Shown here one piece after another: positions 54,040 to 64,000 of a stretch of DNA of 64,000 nt (position 1 is the stretch's first letter; the number at the start of each line of letters is the position of its first letter). This DNA is from Micromussa lordhowensis. Taxonomy: Eukaryota; Cnidaria; Anthozoa; Scleractinia; Lobophylliidae. The notes beneath the pieces are model-generated. The model made no database searches. It worked only from the letters and a program-made list of their open reading frames with translations, and was not told where the DNA came from. The translations under genes and the position numbers were made by a program. The stretch covers positions 35,525,534 through 35,589,533 of the forward strand of contig OZ026596.1 in NCBI GenBank assembly GCA_964020085.1, written 5' to 3'.

Positions 54040-55044
54040 TTAACTCATTCCCGGCAGAGACTTTCGCGGGAAAAAATTAAAAAACACTGCTCATCACAAA
54101 TAAATGTTTTTTTTACTAAAAATTCCTTGCGGAACATATATAAATTTATATTTGTTTGATTCATCGAAGAAAGGACCTTTTTCGGATATTTTTTCTTTGA
54201 CGATAAACAAAAATCTCGGATTACAACGCCACGCTGAACCCGGGCTTTGCAAAAAAATCTCTTCAAAACCCTGACTTCAAAGCAATATATCTCTTTAGCG
54301 TCAACAGCTATCACACATCGGCAGTATTAAAATCTATTCCTTAACAATCCAGCTTCATTGTGTTAAAATTTCTGCGAAATCGAACAAAACCAGAATTAAT
54401 TAGAATTTTATTTATAACCTCACTTGAATTCGACAGGAAGCGACTGTTACCCATAGCAACCGAAAAACACGACCATAACTTGAATGACGTTTCGGTCAGA
54501 AAGTTCCAGAATTTTAGTCTGAGAGCTTAAAATTGAATGAAGAAATCTTTTTCGAACTTCCCTTAAGAGATTAAGACGAAAAAATGACCTCGGCAGGCTA
54601 CAAAAAAGGACGAAATGAAAAACACGACAGTGCCGATAATTTATTCAATTCGCTTACCACGCGGTCGTCGTCACGTACAACTCTAAACAAGCTTTCTTCA
54701 GCCTTAAAAGCCAGTAACTGGTCCAAGATGACTTTCTGTATCCTTAACAATGTCCTTATTTCCATCTCCAGAGGTTTTAGTCCCAAATTTTGCGCAAATA
54801 AACATTTCCACGACGGCAACAGCCATTACGGTTGCTTGCATACTAATTTGCTAACTTGACAAAGCTCTCCCGAGGGGGGGATATGACGAAAAGAGCTAAA
54901 AACTGGCCTGTGATTGGCTAATTATCTCATCATGCCACTGTCCAAATTTGGTGAGAATCGGAAGTAACGCCAATTTTCTAGGCCAGATTGCGTTACCGGT
55001 CGGTACAGACCGGTAGATTGTGCGGCGCGTACGGAATGAGTTAA
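54040..55044. mobile_element. 1.0-kb TTAA-flanked element
   Basis: TTAACTCATTCC at 54040 and GGAATGAGTTAA ending 55044 are inverted and bounded by TTAA, again a piggyBac-like target. It sits between the two genes of the ISL2EU remnant, so it inserted into that element. The frames inside have no recognised domain. Confidence 0.7.
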
Positions 55045-55551
55045 GCAACAGTAGCTAAGAGCCACTCAGGAGAGAGACCAAACCACAAAACGTAACTTCA
55101 AGAAACCACACTGTCAATTTAATTATCTTGTTTCTTGAAATTTGTGTTTGTTGCTTTATCTCCCATCTGATTGTCTAGGGGTTGCAAAATCAGTAATAAA
55201 CATACCAGAAATCATTTTAGGCGTGTAAACAAAATAAAGTTACTGGTATTAAAAAAAAAGAATTTAGGGTTTTGGTTTTGCAGGGGGTAGCAATGGAGGA
55301 AGAAAATTTGTCAATAGTCCACATATTTGATATTTATATTTATTTGATATTTATTTATTTGCCACACTACAATAATTACAAAAGGATGCCAAAAAAATAA
55401 AAGGGAAGAGATGGCGAGGAGGCCTAAAAGAAACTATAGAGCTTATGTTAATTAGGCCTCCTCAATTACAATTTTTCGAAGATGGCATAAAAAAATTACG
55501 GCGACGGATACAATATAATATCAGGTGAAAAATTTAAACTAATCAGTATTA

Positions 55552-56583
55552 CGGAAGTTTACAAATGTTGAATATTAAAAGGCTTATCCACATACTGTAT
55601 CTGTTTGTGTTGCGTAAGGGCTTAAAAGTGTTGGTTAAGTTACCACCTGAAATATGGTAAGTCTTGATTCTACCAATTGCCCTCTCCACGTGTATTCGCA
55701 CAGAGGTGATGGTCATAGTGTCCTTTGTCTCTGATGCAGTCACTTGATCTCGTCCAGCTAAAAAAGGGGGGATATTAACCGTGACACCATCAGGTACAAT
55801 GTCCTTTATGTCGAAGCCACGGTCAACCATAACATTGTCACCACTACTCAATAAATCTAGAACTCCACTTTCTCTGGTTATCTGTTTATCCGACACCCGC
55901 CCACCCCAGAGGTCTGAAAGAAAGGTGACTTTCCCATTTGGAGTGATTCCCACCAGTTGCTTCCAAGTATTGTGGTGCTTGTAGTCTGACCAAATTTCAG
56001 ACTATGCAAGCATGGCAGAGAGGGGCTGCATAAATATCTCCGTTCAGTCCAATATTATTCTAGTTGTTGCAAACTCGGCAAACTCATCAGGCATGTTTTT
56101 GCGTACCAACTCTTGTGATGGAAAAGGTCTTTGAGTTCCAAGTACAACAAATTGATCCAGGTTATACATATTCTGGACACAACGCTTGTACTAGCACCAA
56201 ACCTGTCTGCAAGGTCCTGCACGAATAATCCAGCCTTCAGTCGCATCAAGACTAAGTGTTCTCCTTTCCAGTACTGCATTTTCCCCAATTTTGGCTCAAG
56301 ATACTTGAAAAAACTTGTCAGTGCTTCATAGCAAGGAAACCCAGTGTAAAAAAGGATTGCTGAATTATCATCCTTTATTTTGCCTAAGGAAAATCTCATT
56401 CTCTTTTTCCATCTCTGTCAACTTTTCTTCACGATCAGCTAACTTTAGTTTCAGTAATGTAATCTGCCTCTGTAGTTGTTCAACAACATTGGCTTTAGAG
56501 GTTTCAGCTCGATCCAGATCATTAGTTAATGAATTTGAACATTGACTGCTACTGACTGCTGTGGAAACTGTTTCAGGTGGCAC
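55552..56583 (-). pseudogene. ISL2EU-type (DDE superfamily 4) transposase, decayed
   Basis: Minus-strand order: a coiled coil (VVEQLQRQITLLKLKLADRE, about 56490), the N-terminal HTH domain of DDE_4 transposases (YWKGEHLVLMRLKAGLFVQD, DRFGASTSVVSRICITWINL) and the catalytic part. The first Asp region (ILD-stop-TEIFMQPL) and the region before SDYKHHNTWKQLVGITPNGK each contain a stop, near 56035 and 56005. The second Asp lies in VMVDRGFDIKD and the Glu in VRIHVERAIGRIKTYHI. A frameshift separates the HTH and catalytic frames near 56060. It pairs with the YqaJ nuclease at 53.2 kb, the two-gene signature of ISL2EU. Confidence 0.8.
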
Positions 56584-57282
56584 TGGTATGATTATTGCGT
56601 CTTCAGTGACTTCCGAGGAGTCTGCAACATCAATTTCCTGAGCTAAAACTAATTTAGTCTGGGTTCACCTTGGAGGAGCTTTTCGAGACTTTTTTGGCAC
56701 GCTCCATGAAAACTGAGATGGCTCAGCACCTTAAAACAAAAATGCAATAAAAATCAAAATAATTACATGACCGTCATAAATGAACATGTTGAGGTGTTAA
56801 TGGTCATTTCGATACAGTTATGAAAAATGCTTAACTGTAATGTCAGTTAAACTGTTTCTGATCTCAGTACATTTGTATGGCACTAAGGAATTTGGTACAA
56901 TTAATGATGCACAACAGTAATCCACTGGTATCCAAATGTTTTATTGGGGTAACTATATTTCCTTTGATATGAAAAGCCAACCTTCAGTCAAAAGCTATAC
57001 AATGTTACAATTTTAAAGCTTAATGTACAAAGGAACAAACAAAAATTTAGCTGATAATGCAGCTGTAATACATCTCTACATGGAAATGACAACATCAAAG
57101 AAATGAATCTCCACCTTACATTGTTGAAGCTAGGGTATAACTGTAGCGTCGTCAGCTCCGGTGGCGGAGAGATAAGTGAAACTAAGAGGATATAACCATA
57201 ACCATATGAAATATTTCGATAAAGGGAAACGTGTATGACTAGAGTTCAGAATACGGATGATATAAAGGTAACTAGAAACTAC
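56584..57282. other. Possible upstream ISL2EU exon, then unassigned sequence
   Basis: On the minus strand TTTTAAG|GTGCTGAGCC at about 56730 could be an acceptor for a short exon (PSQFSWSVPKKSRKAPP) leading towards the transposase. The remainder has no recognisable content. Confidence 0.35.
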
Positions 57283-57783
57283 TCAGTTCTTATTGTCTTC
57301 TTTGGGTATAAGTAACACAAGTTTGTGTACTGGTCTTTGAAAGAGCTTCTTTTCTCCGTCCTTGGCGGTCATGATTTCAACTTTACGGACAGGGTTGTCT
57401 TGACTTGGAAACACTTTGGTTACCACTGCAAGCGGCCACTGGTTTCTTGGGGATTCACTATCGCATGCTAGTACGACGTCTCCAAGCGTAATAGATCTTT
57501 TGGGCGTCAGCCATTTTTGACGTTTCTGGAGAAGGGTGCAATACTCTTTTTGCCAGCGCAGCCAGAATTGATTAGCTAAGTACTGGACTCTTCGCCATCT
57601 CTTCCGAGAGTACAAATCAGGTGACTCAAATTTACCAGGAGGAGGTAGTACAACTTGGGTTTTGAGGGTAAGGAGATGGTTAGGTGTCAGAGGTTCTGAC
57701 GCTAGTGGGTCTGTCAGGTTCTCTACTGTTAGAGGACGGCAGTTGACAATACTCTAGGCTTCGGTCATGAGGGTACGAAGTGC
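57283..57783 (-). pseudogene. BEL/Pao pol C-terminus (integrase tail and DUF5641), family 1
   Basis: The minus frame 57615-57283 contains RKRWRRVQYLANQFWLRWQK, LGDVVLACDSESPRNQWPLA and RPVHKLVLL, the DUF5641-type C-terminal region that follows the BEL/Pao integrase core. Upstream, 57783-57616 has LRTLMTEA, NCRPL and EPLTPNHLL, with a stop between. The integrase core itself is absent. It differs from the BEL copies in the tandem units to the right, so two BEL families meet here. Confidence 0.8.
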
Positions 57784-57807
57784 TACAAATCAAACGCTCC
57801 CATGTGA

Positions 57808-57996
57808 CTACAATGGGGTAGGTTCATCTTGGCAGGCGGCACAACTAGACGTTCTGGAATTCATTTCTTGAAAGCAGCGCCGGTGAAAGAGGGTTCTGCA
57901 ACATTCTGTTCTGCGAAGACATTGTAATTCTTCGACAATAAAATCACCTTGGCAAATAAGGCAAACCCCTAACCCATCCTCTTCAGGTGCAAAACC
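57808..57996 (-). CDS. RING-finger coding segment, unit 1
   Basis: The frame reads EEDGLGVCLICQGDFIVEEL, CLRRTECC, LFHRRCFQEM, SSCAACQDEP and ends TAG (57810-57808). Spacing C-x2-C ... C ... H-x2-C ... C-x2-C is that of a RING or RING-like zinc finger, typically an E3 ubiquitin ligase module. A conserved TAA (57999-57997) lies just before it in the same frame, and CTCTAAG could serve as a splice acceptor, so it may be a last exon. It is present in all three units without frame damage. Confidence 0.6.
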   Translation of the reverse strand, partial: GFAPEEDGLGVCLICQGDFIVEELQCLRRTECCRTLFHRRCFQEMNSRTSSCAACQDEPTPL

Positions 57997-58457
57997 TTAG
58001 AGTCTTTTGCTACTTCTTGGTGTGTTAGAAGCCGTGGTAAAACGAGTAAGAACAACGTTTGATGTGAAAACAGCGCGAAATGCTTGGAGCAACTGACAAC
58101 AATAAAACTTTGGCCCGGTAAAATACCCCCGCGCACATGGATATGCGGACCGTAGAGAAAACAACCACGTCAAATCTTTGCGTGGGATCACCTTTAACTG
58201 TGCTTTTTTCGTGAAATCAAATGATTTTTTCGCGGGCGTCTGTTAGGTTTTTAAATTTTAAAACACGCTCCCATCTTAAAACGTAATACAAACTACTAGT
58301 CTTTGGGTTTTGATTTATCAAATAACGTTAGAACCGAACAAAAAACGCATATAACCTGCTAAAATTTTACTTATTTTCAACCGATCAATTATCTCAAAAC
58401 GTGTAATTAAAGAACGAGGGACAATATTGCTGAATCATTGACTTTTATGAAATTGGT

Positions 58458-58473
58458 GGCTCCTAAAGGAGCC
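58458..58473 (-). terminator. Histone-type stem-loop, unit 1
   Basis: GGCTCC-TTTA-GGAGCC followed by ACCAA on the minus strand, in the same 24-base context as at 44833-44848. No histone coding sequence precedes it; the minus frame 58834-58463 runs into it and is shifted in the other units. Confidence 0.6.
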
Positions 58474-58867
58474 GTTGTTTCTTTTTAGAAGAATCTACCA
58501 GGATTATCCATGCTTCTGTTGTCTCAAAAAAATAGTCATAACTGGCGGAATATGGATATGCTGAGATTATGTGAAATCTTGGATCCGTTGAGGGTCGCCA
58601 GAAAAAATAAATACATATTTTCCTGGTCGGAAACCCCCAAAGATCTGTACCAATAACTTTAGACAGCGTGAACACGTACACAAAATAGTGTCCATGCCCT
58701 TGCCTGAATCCCTGCTCCACAATTTCATACTTGTCGCTGTCTCGCCAGGTCATTCTTGTCAGTCGTGCTAAGCAGCTCACAAGATGAAAGTTTTGTTTAG
58801 ACTTGGACGCACGGGGATGAAGATCCAATCTCACGTGGCGGTCATTTATATGTTCCGCGCGTTATAT

Positions 58868-59199
58868 TTATGTATCGTCAACTAACTCGCTTGTGAAATC
58901 AGCAATTTTTGCCTTTGTGCAGTAGCGCCACATGCAAAAGAACTTTGCTGCAGCTGAGTTAAGTCCATACACCATGGCAGGGAATTTCCAATCAGAACAA
59001 CAATACCTAAAAGTGACATTAATTTAGCATGTTAAAAGATATGCAAGCATCAGACTTACATTGAGAGGTGTTAATGGTCCTTGTTTTTGTTCTCCAAAGT
59101 ATCTTTTTATTCTTAAAGGTGATTTCTTTATCAAAGCTGAGAAAGTCTTGGGTTCAAATAAGATATTAATCTCGCCATCTTGTAACTGTGGCTGCCCTC
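58868..59199 (-). CDS. Two small spliced coding segments of an unknown protein, unit 1
   Basis: An open exon (about 59199-59060: GEINILFEPKTFSALIKKSP, RYFGEQKQGPLTPLN) ends at a strong donor, AAT|GTAAGT. A second exon begins after TTTTAG at 59006: YCCSDWKFPAMVYGLNSAAA, KFFCMWRYCTKAKIADF, stop at 58870-58868. The second reads like the conserved 'DWKF-A-VxGLNxA' cysteine-bearing segment I associate with uncharacterised invertebrate proteins. The two exons as drawn do not join in phase, so the model is incomplete. Confidence 0.4.
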
Positions 59200-59212
59200 A
59201 AAGTTCACACTT

Positions 59213-59562
59213 GTGAATTCGAAGGAGTTTCGACGAGAAGTAAACGACGACCGTTGTTATTCACAGGCATCACTTTATTCCCAAGATAACAACTTAGTTC
59301 ACCTAACTAAGGCGGATGACAGAAGGATTACACGGATGAAAACTTGAACCACACGAATCCCACTTGTGATACATACATACATGCAGTTAACAACAACGGT
59401 ATAATACTTAACAACGACAAGTGTTAGGCGACTACCAGTTCAGTTTGGCAACTGGAGAGTTCATATAATTTTTCGTAATTACTGAAAATCAAAGACGTTA
59501 ATCAGGATTAATGTTCAACCACAGTGTTTACTGTCAAAAGTCACTGCATCACTCCTCACATG
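59213..59562 (-). repeat. LTR-like stretch after the BEL/Pao pol end, unit 1
   Basis: It directly follows the pol stop, starts TGTGAGGAGTGATG and ends near GAATTCACA on the minus strand. It contains AATAAA (about 59279-59274) and TACATACATACATGCAG-type sequence. The exact LTR borders are uncertain because no second LTR is present within a unit. Confidence 0.4.
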
Positions 59563-60230
59563 TCCCTCGTTGGCTCCTCGATTGGGACGTCTCCGGTCTC
59601 CTGGTTAAGTGTATCTTCTCCAGCCATTTCATCTGTATTCAGCAGTAGAACGAGCTTGTGTATAGGCCTATCTAGGTATGATGGTGGACTTTGGCGTTTG
59701 CCACAATCATCCAAATCTCCGTCTGCCATCAGCAACTTGACTTTTCGAACCAATCCATCCTCACTAGGGTAAACTTGAACTACTTTACCCAGCTCCACTT
59801 GTTGCGTGCTTCCTCGCTCTCCTTAGAGATCACTACGTCTCCCACAGCAAGATTTCTCTTAGGCTGGATCAACTTTCGCCTGACTTGTAGCATCTGGAGA
59901 TACTCATTGTGCCATCTCAGCCAAAACTTTGCAAAATACTGCACTCTTCTCCAACGTTTGCGACAATACACATCGGCTCTTTGAAATACTCCTGGAGGTG
60001 GTAGCACTCGTTTAGGTTTCATAGTTAGAAGATGGTTCGGTGTTAAGGGCTCCAGTGTCTGTGCATCACATACGTAATCCACACTGAGAGGTCTTGAGTT
60101 AATGCACTCGACTTCTGTCATGAGTGTTCGCAAAGTCTCATCGTCAAGTTGGCTCCCAACCTTCGAAAGTAGTGGTTCCAATGCGTTGCGTACACTACAA
60201 ATCAAACGCTCCCATGTGACTACAATGGGG
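59556..60230 (-). pseudogene. BEL/Pao pol C-terminus, family 2, unit 1
   Basis: The frame 60230-59780 (TWERLICSVRNALEPLL, LRTLMTEVECINSRPLSVDY, RKRWRRVQYFAKFWLRWHNE, LAVGDVVISKES) covers the integrase tail and DUF5641. It shifts by one base near 59795 and continues as ELGKVVQVYPSEDGLVRKVK, RPIHKLVLLLNTDE to the stop at 59556. The same shift occurs in unit 2, so it predates the duplication. RT, RNase H and the integrase core are absent. Confidence 0.85.
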
Positions 60231-60408
60231 TAGGTTCATCTTGGCAGGCGGCACAAGTAGACGTTCTGGAATTCATTTCTTGAAAGCAGCGCCGGTGAAA
60301 GAGGGTTCTGCAACATTCTGTTCTGCGAAGACGTTGTAATTCTTCGACACTAAAATCACCTTGGCAAATAAGGCAAACCCCTAACCCATCCTCTTCAGGT
60401 GCAAAACC
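60220..60408 (-). CDS. RING-finger coding segment, unit 2
   Basis: Equivalent to 57808-57996 with one or two substitutions; all zinc-ligand positions are kept. It ends a few bases from where the BEL integrase frame of unit 1 begins. Confidence 0.6.
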   Translation of the reverse strand, partial: GFAPEEDGLGVCLICQGDFSVEELQRLRRTECCRTLFHRRCFQEMNSRTSTCAACQDEPTPL

Positions 60409-60869
60409 TTAGAGTCTTCTGCTACTTCTTGGTGTGTTAGAAGCCGTGGTAAAACGAGTAAGAACAACGTTTGATGTGAGAACAGCGTGAAATGCTTGGA
60501 GCAACTGACAACAATAAAACTTTGGCCCGGTAAAATACCCTCGCGCACATGGATATGCGGACCGTAGAGAAAACAACCACGTCAAATCTTTGCGTGGGAT
60601 CACCTTTAACTGTGCTTTTTTCGTGAAATCAAATGATTTTTTCGCGGGCGTCTGTTAGGTTTTTAAATTTTAAAACACGCTCCCATCTTAAAACGTAATA
60701 CAAACTACTAGTCTTTGGGTTTTGATTTATCAAATAACGTTAGAACCGAACAAAAAACGCATATAACCTGCTAAAATTTTACTTATTTTCAACCGATCAA
60801 TTATCTCAAAACGTGTAATTAAAGAACGAGGGACAATATTGCTGAATCATTGACTTTTATGAAATTGGT

Positions 60870-60885
60870 GGCTCCTAAAGGAGCC
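60870..60885 (-). terminator. Histone-type stem-loop, unit 2
   Basis: Identical to the unit 1 copy, 2412 bp away. Confidence 0.6.
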
Positions 60886-61275
60886 GTTGTTTCTTTTTAG
60901 AAGAATCTACCAGGATTATCCATGCTTCTGTTGTCTCAAAAAAAATAGTCATAACTGGCGGAATATGGATATGCTGAGATTATGTGAAATCTTGGATCCG
61001 TTGAGGGTCGCCAGAAAAAATAAATACATATTTTCCTGGTCGGAAACCCCCAAAGATCTGTACCAATAACTTTAGACAGCGTGAACACGTACACAAAATA
61101 GTGTCCATGCCCCTTGCCTGAATCCCTGCTCCACAATTTCATACTTGTCGCTGTCTCGCCAGGTCATTCTTGTCAGTCGTGCTAAGCAGCTCACAAGATG
61201 AAAGTTTTGTTTATACTTGGACGCACGGGGATGAAGATCCAATCTCACGTGGCGGTCGTTTTATGTTCTGCGCGT

Positions 61276-61607
61276 TATATTTATGTATCGTCAACTAACT
61301 CGCTTGTGAAATCAGCAATTTTTGCCTTTGTGCAGTAAGACCACATGCAAAAGAACTTTGCTGCAGCTGAGTTAAGTCCATACACCATAGCAGGGAATTT
61401 CCAATCAGAACAACATTACCTAAAAGTGACATTAATTTAGCATGTTACAAGATATGCAAGCATCAGACTTACATTGAGAGGTGTTAATGGTCCTTGTTTT
61501 TGTTCTCCAAAGTATCTTTTTATTCTTAAAGGTGATTTCTTTATCAAAGCTGAGAAAGTCTTGGGTTCAAATAAGATATTAATCTCGCCATCTTGTAACT
61601 GTGGCTG
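61276..61607 (-). CDS. Small spliced coding segments of an unknown protein, unit 2
   Basis: Equivalent to 58868-59199. The WRYCTKAK part is altered here (CTTACTGC for CGCTACTGC: the + strand reads AGTAAGACC instead of AGTAGCGCC), so the cysteine segment is not strictly conserved between units. Confidence 0.35.
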
Positions 61608-61963
61608 CCCTCAAAGTTCACACTTGTGAATTCGAAGGAGTTTCGACGAGAAGTAAAAGACGTGTTATTCACAGGCATCACTTTATTCCCAAGATAACAA
61701 CTTAGTTCACCTAACTAAGGCGGATGACAGAAGGATTACACGGATGAAAACTTGAACCACACGAATCCCACTTGTGATACATACATACATGCAGTTAACA
61801 ACAACGGTATAATACTTAACAACGACAAGTGTTAGGCGACTACCAGTTCAGTTTGGCAACTGGAGAGTTCATATAATTTTTCGTAATTACTGAAAATCAA
61901 AGACGTTAATCAGGATTAATGTTCAACCACAGTGTTTACTATCAAAAGTCACTGCATCACTCC

Positions 61964-62638
61964 TCACATGTCCCTCGTTGGCTCCTCGATTGGGACGTCT
62001 CCGGTCTCCTGGTTAAGTGTATCTTCTCCAGCCATTTCATCTGTATTCAGCAGTAGAACGAGCTTGTGTATAGGCCTATCTAGGTATGATGGTGGACTTT
62101 GGCGTTTGCCACAATCATCCAAATCTCCGTCTGCCATCAGCAACTTGACTTTTCGAACCAATCCATCCTCACTAGGGTAAACTTGAACTACTTTACCCAG
62201 CTCCACTTGTTGCGTGCTTCCTCGCTCTCCTTAGAGATCACTACGTCTCCCACAGCAAGATTTCTCTTAGGCTGGATCAACTTTCGCCTGACTTGTAGCA
62301 TCTGGAGATACTCATTGTGCCATCGCAGCCAAAACTTTGCAAAATACTGCACTCTTCTCCAACGTTTGCGACAATACACATCGGCTCTTTGAAATACTCC
62401 TGGAGGTGGTAGCACTCGTTTAGGTTTCATAGTTAGAAGATGGTTCGGTGTTAAGGGCTCCAGTGTCTGTGCATCACATACGTAATCCACACTGAGAGGT
62501 CTTGAGTTAATGCACTCGACTTCTGTCATGAGTGTTCGCAAAGTCTCATCGTCAAGTTGGCTCCCAACCTTCGAAAGTAGTGGTTCCAATGCGTTGCGTA
62601 CACTACAAATCAAACGCTCCCATGTGACTACAATGGGG
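61964..62638 (-). pseudogene. BEL/Pao pol C-terminus, family 2, unit 2
   Basis: The same two frames and the same internal shift as in unit 1 (62613-62188 and 62206-61964), virtually identical in protein sequence. Confidence 0.85.
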
Positions 62639-62816
62639 TAGGTTCATCTTGGCAGGCGGCACAAGTAGACGTTCTGGAATTCATTTCTTGAAAGCAGCGC
62701 CGGTGAAAGAGGGTTCTGCAACATTCTGTTCTGCGAAGACGTTGTAATTCTTCGACACTAAAATCACCTTGGCAAATAAGGCAAACCCCTAACCCATCCT
62801 CTTCAGGTGCAAAACC
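62628..62816 (-). CDS. RING-finger coding segment, unit 3
   Basis: Third copy of the RING segment, intact in frame. Confidence 0.6.
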   Translation of the reverse strand, partial: GFAPEEDGLGVCLICQGDFSVEELQRLRRTECCRTLFHRRCFQEMNSRTSTCAACQDEPTPL

Positions 62817-63277
62817 TTAGAGTCTTCTGCTACTTCTTGGTGTGTTAGAAGCCGTGGTAAAACGAGTAAGAACAACGTTTGATGTGAGAACAGCGCGAAA
62901 TGCTTGGAGCAACTGACAACAATAAAACTTTGGCCCGGTAAAATACCCTCGCGCACATGGATATGCGGACCGTAGAGAAAACAACCACGTCAAATCTTTG
63001 CGTGGGATCACCTTTAACTGTGCTTTTTTCGTGAAATCAAATGATTTTTTCGCGGGCGTCTGTTAGGTTTTTAAATTTTAAAACACGCTCCCATCTTAAA
63101 ACGTAATACAAACTACTAGTCTTTGGGTTTTGATTTATCAAATAACGTTAGAACCGAACAAAAAACGCATATAACCTGCTAAAATTTTACTTATTTTCAA
63201 CCGATCAATTATCTCAAAACGTGTAATTAAAGAACGAGGGACAATATTGCTGAATCATTGACTTTTATGAAATTGGT

Positions 63278-63293
63278 GGCTCCTAAAGGAGCC
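63278..63293 (-). terminator. Histone-type stem-loop, unit 3
   Basis: Identical to units 1 and 2, 2408 bp from the unit 2 copy. Confidence 0.6.
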
Positions 63294-64000
63294 GTTGTTT
63301 CTTTTTAGAAGAATCTACCAGGATTATCCATGCTTCTGTTGTCTCAAAAAAAATAGTCATAACTGGCGGAATATGGATATGCTGAGATTATGTGAAATCT
63401 TGGATCCGTTGAGGGTCGCCAGAAAAAATAAATACATATTTTCCTGGTCGGAAACCCCCAAAGATCTGTACCAATAACTTTAGACAGCGTGAACACGTAC
63501 ACAAAATAGTGTCCATGCCCCTTGCCTGAATCCCTGCTCCACAATTTCATACTTGTCGCTGTCTCGCCAGGTCGTTCTTGTCAGTCGTGCTAAGCAGCTC
63601 ACAAGATGAAAGTTTTGTTTATACTTGGACGCACGGGGATGAAGATCCAATCTCACGTGGCGGTCGTTTTATGTTCTGCGCGTTATATTTATGTATCGTC
63701 AACTAACTCGCTTGTGAAATCAGCAATTTTTGCCTTTGTGCAGTAAGACCACATGCAAAAGAACTTTGCTGCAGCTGAGTTAAGTCCATACACCATAGCA
63801 GGGAATTTCCAATCAGAACAACATTACCTAAAAGTGACATTAATTTAGCATGTTACAAGATATGCAAGCATCAGACTTCCATTGAGAGGTGTTAATGGTC
63901 CTTGTTTTTGTTCTCCAAAGTATCTTTTTATTCTTAAAGGTGATTTCTTTATCAAAGCTGAGAAAGTCTTGGGTTCAAATAAGATATTAATCTCGCCATC

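Larger units (their letters stand above)
57784..64000 (-). repeat. Tandem array of a roughly 2.41-kb chimeric unit (2.6 copies, runs off the window)
   Basis: Units are 57784-60195, 60196-62603 and 62604-64000 (cut by the window end). Offsets are 2412 then 2408 bp. Units 2 and 3 are almost identical; unit 1 differs slightly more. On the minus strand each unit reads: BEL/Pao pol C-terminus, LTR-like stretch, small spliced coding segment, histone-type stem-loop, RING coding segment. At the unit joints the RING segment abuts the BEL integrase frame. Confidence 0.92.

Noticed and set aside
57997..58191. A 64-codon minus frame conserved in all three tandem units
   Set aside because: Conservation only reflects recent duplication; it has no ATG start and no domain. 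The in-frame RING segment after its stop is reported instead.
58463..58834. A 123-codon minus frame (MRLDLHPRASK...)
   Set aside because: One extra C in units 2 and 3 shifts it, so the frame is not conserved across the tandem copies.

Overview
The window looks like genomic DNA of a cnidarian, most likely a stony coral or a close relative. The basis is AT-rich sequence, spliced animal-type genes with GT-AG introns, and a dense load of foldback elements, tRNA-derived SINEs, Penelope-like elements, an L1/Tx1-type LINE, BEL/Pao, a tyrosine-recombinase retroelement, ISL2EU, Tigger, TTAA-ended and Tc1/mariner elements. The placement is inference; nothing in the window names the species. No bacterial-type operons, CRISPR arrays or phage are present.

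Layout. (1) 3266-16575, + strand: the 3' two thirds of an AKR7-family aldo-keto reductase gene in seven recognisable exons. One intron of 9.6 kb is filled with repeats: an 8-bp satellite, a 30-bp minisatellite between 197-bp direct repeats, a Penelope fragment, and a 1.3-kb TIR element. One exon has lost a base and one splice donor is not GT. (2) 19.5-22.1 kb: two truncated Penelope-like elements joined head to head, inserted as one unit with a 12-bp target duplication. (3) 23.2-30.4 kb, - strand: a Tigger fragment, then a nearly full-length but broken L1/Tx1-like LINE. A SINE sits inside its ORF1, and its 5' end is tandemly duplicated in 1243-bp units. (4) 30.8-36.3 kb: stacked non-autonomous DNA elements and two tandem tRNA-SINEs.

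(5) 36.5-47.4 kb is the most interesting block. A matching pair of long terminal inverted repeats, bounded by TA and beginning CAGTACCGCC, encloses a multi-exon BEN-domain gene (+) and an intact three-exon DD34E Tc1/mariner transposase (-) that converge. The transposase stop codon is followed 23 nt later by a perfect histone-mRNA-type stem-loop. I read this as one roughly 10.9-kb transposon carrying a BEN-domain accessory gene, with younger elements nested in it.

(6) 47.9-50.1 kb: a diverged direct duplication with no recognised gene. (7) 51.4-56.7 kb: a tyrosine-recombinase retroelement end abutting the YqaJ-nuclease gene and decayed transposase of an ISL2EU element, with a TTAA-ended element between the latter two. 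(8) 57.3-64.0 kb: a tandem array (period 2412/2408 bp) of a chimeric unit. Each unit joins the 3' part of a BEL/Pao pol gene, an LTR-like stretch, a small conserved cysteine-bearing exon, another histone-type stem-loop and a RING-finger coding segment. The array runs off the right edge.

Several lesions are single-base losses, often in short A runs. They could be true decay or assembly indels, so coding status is stated cautiously.
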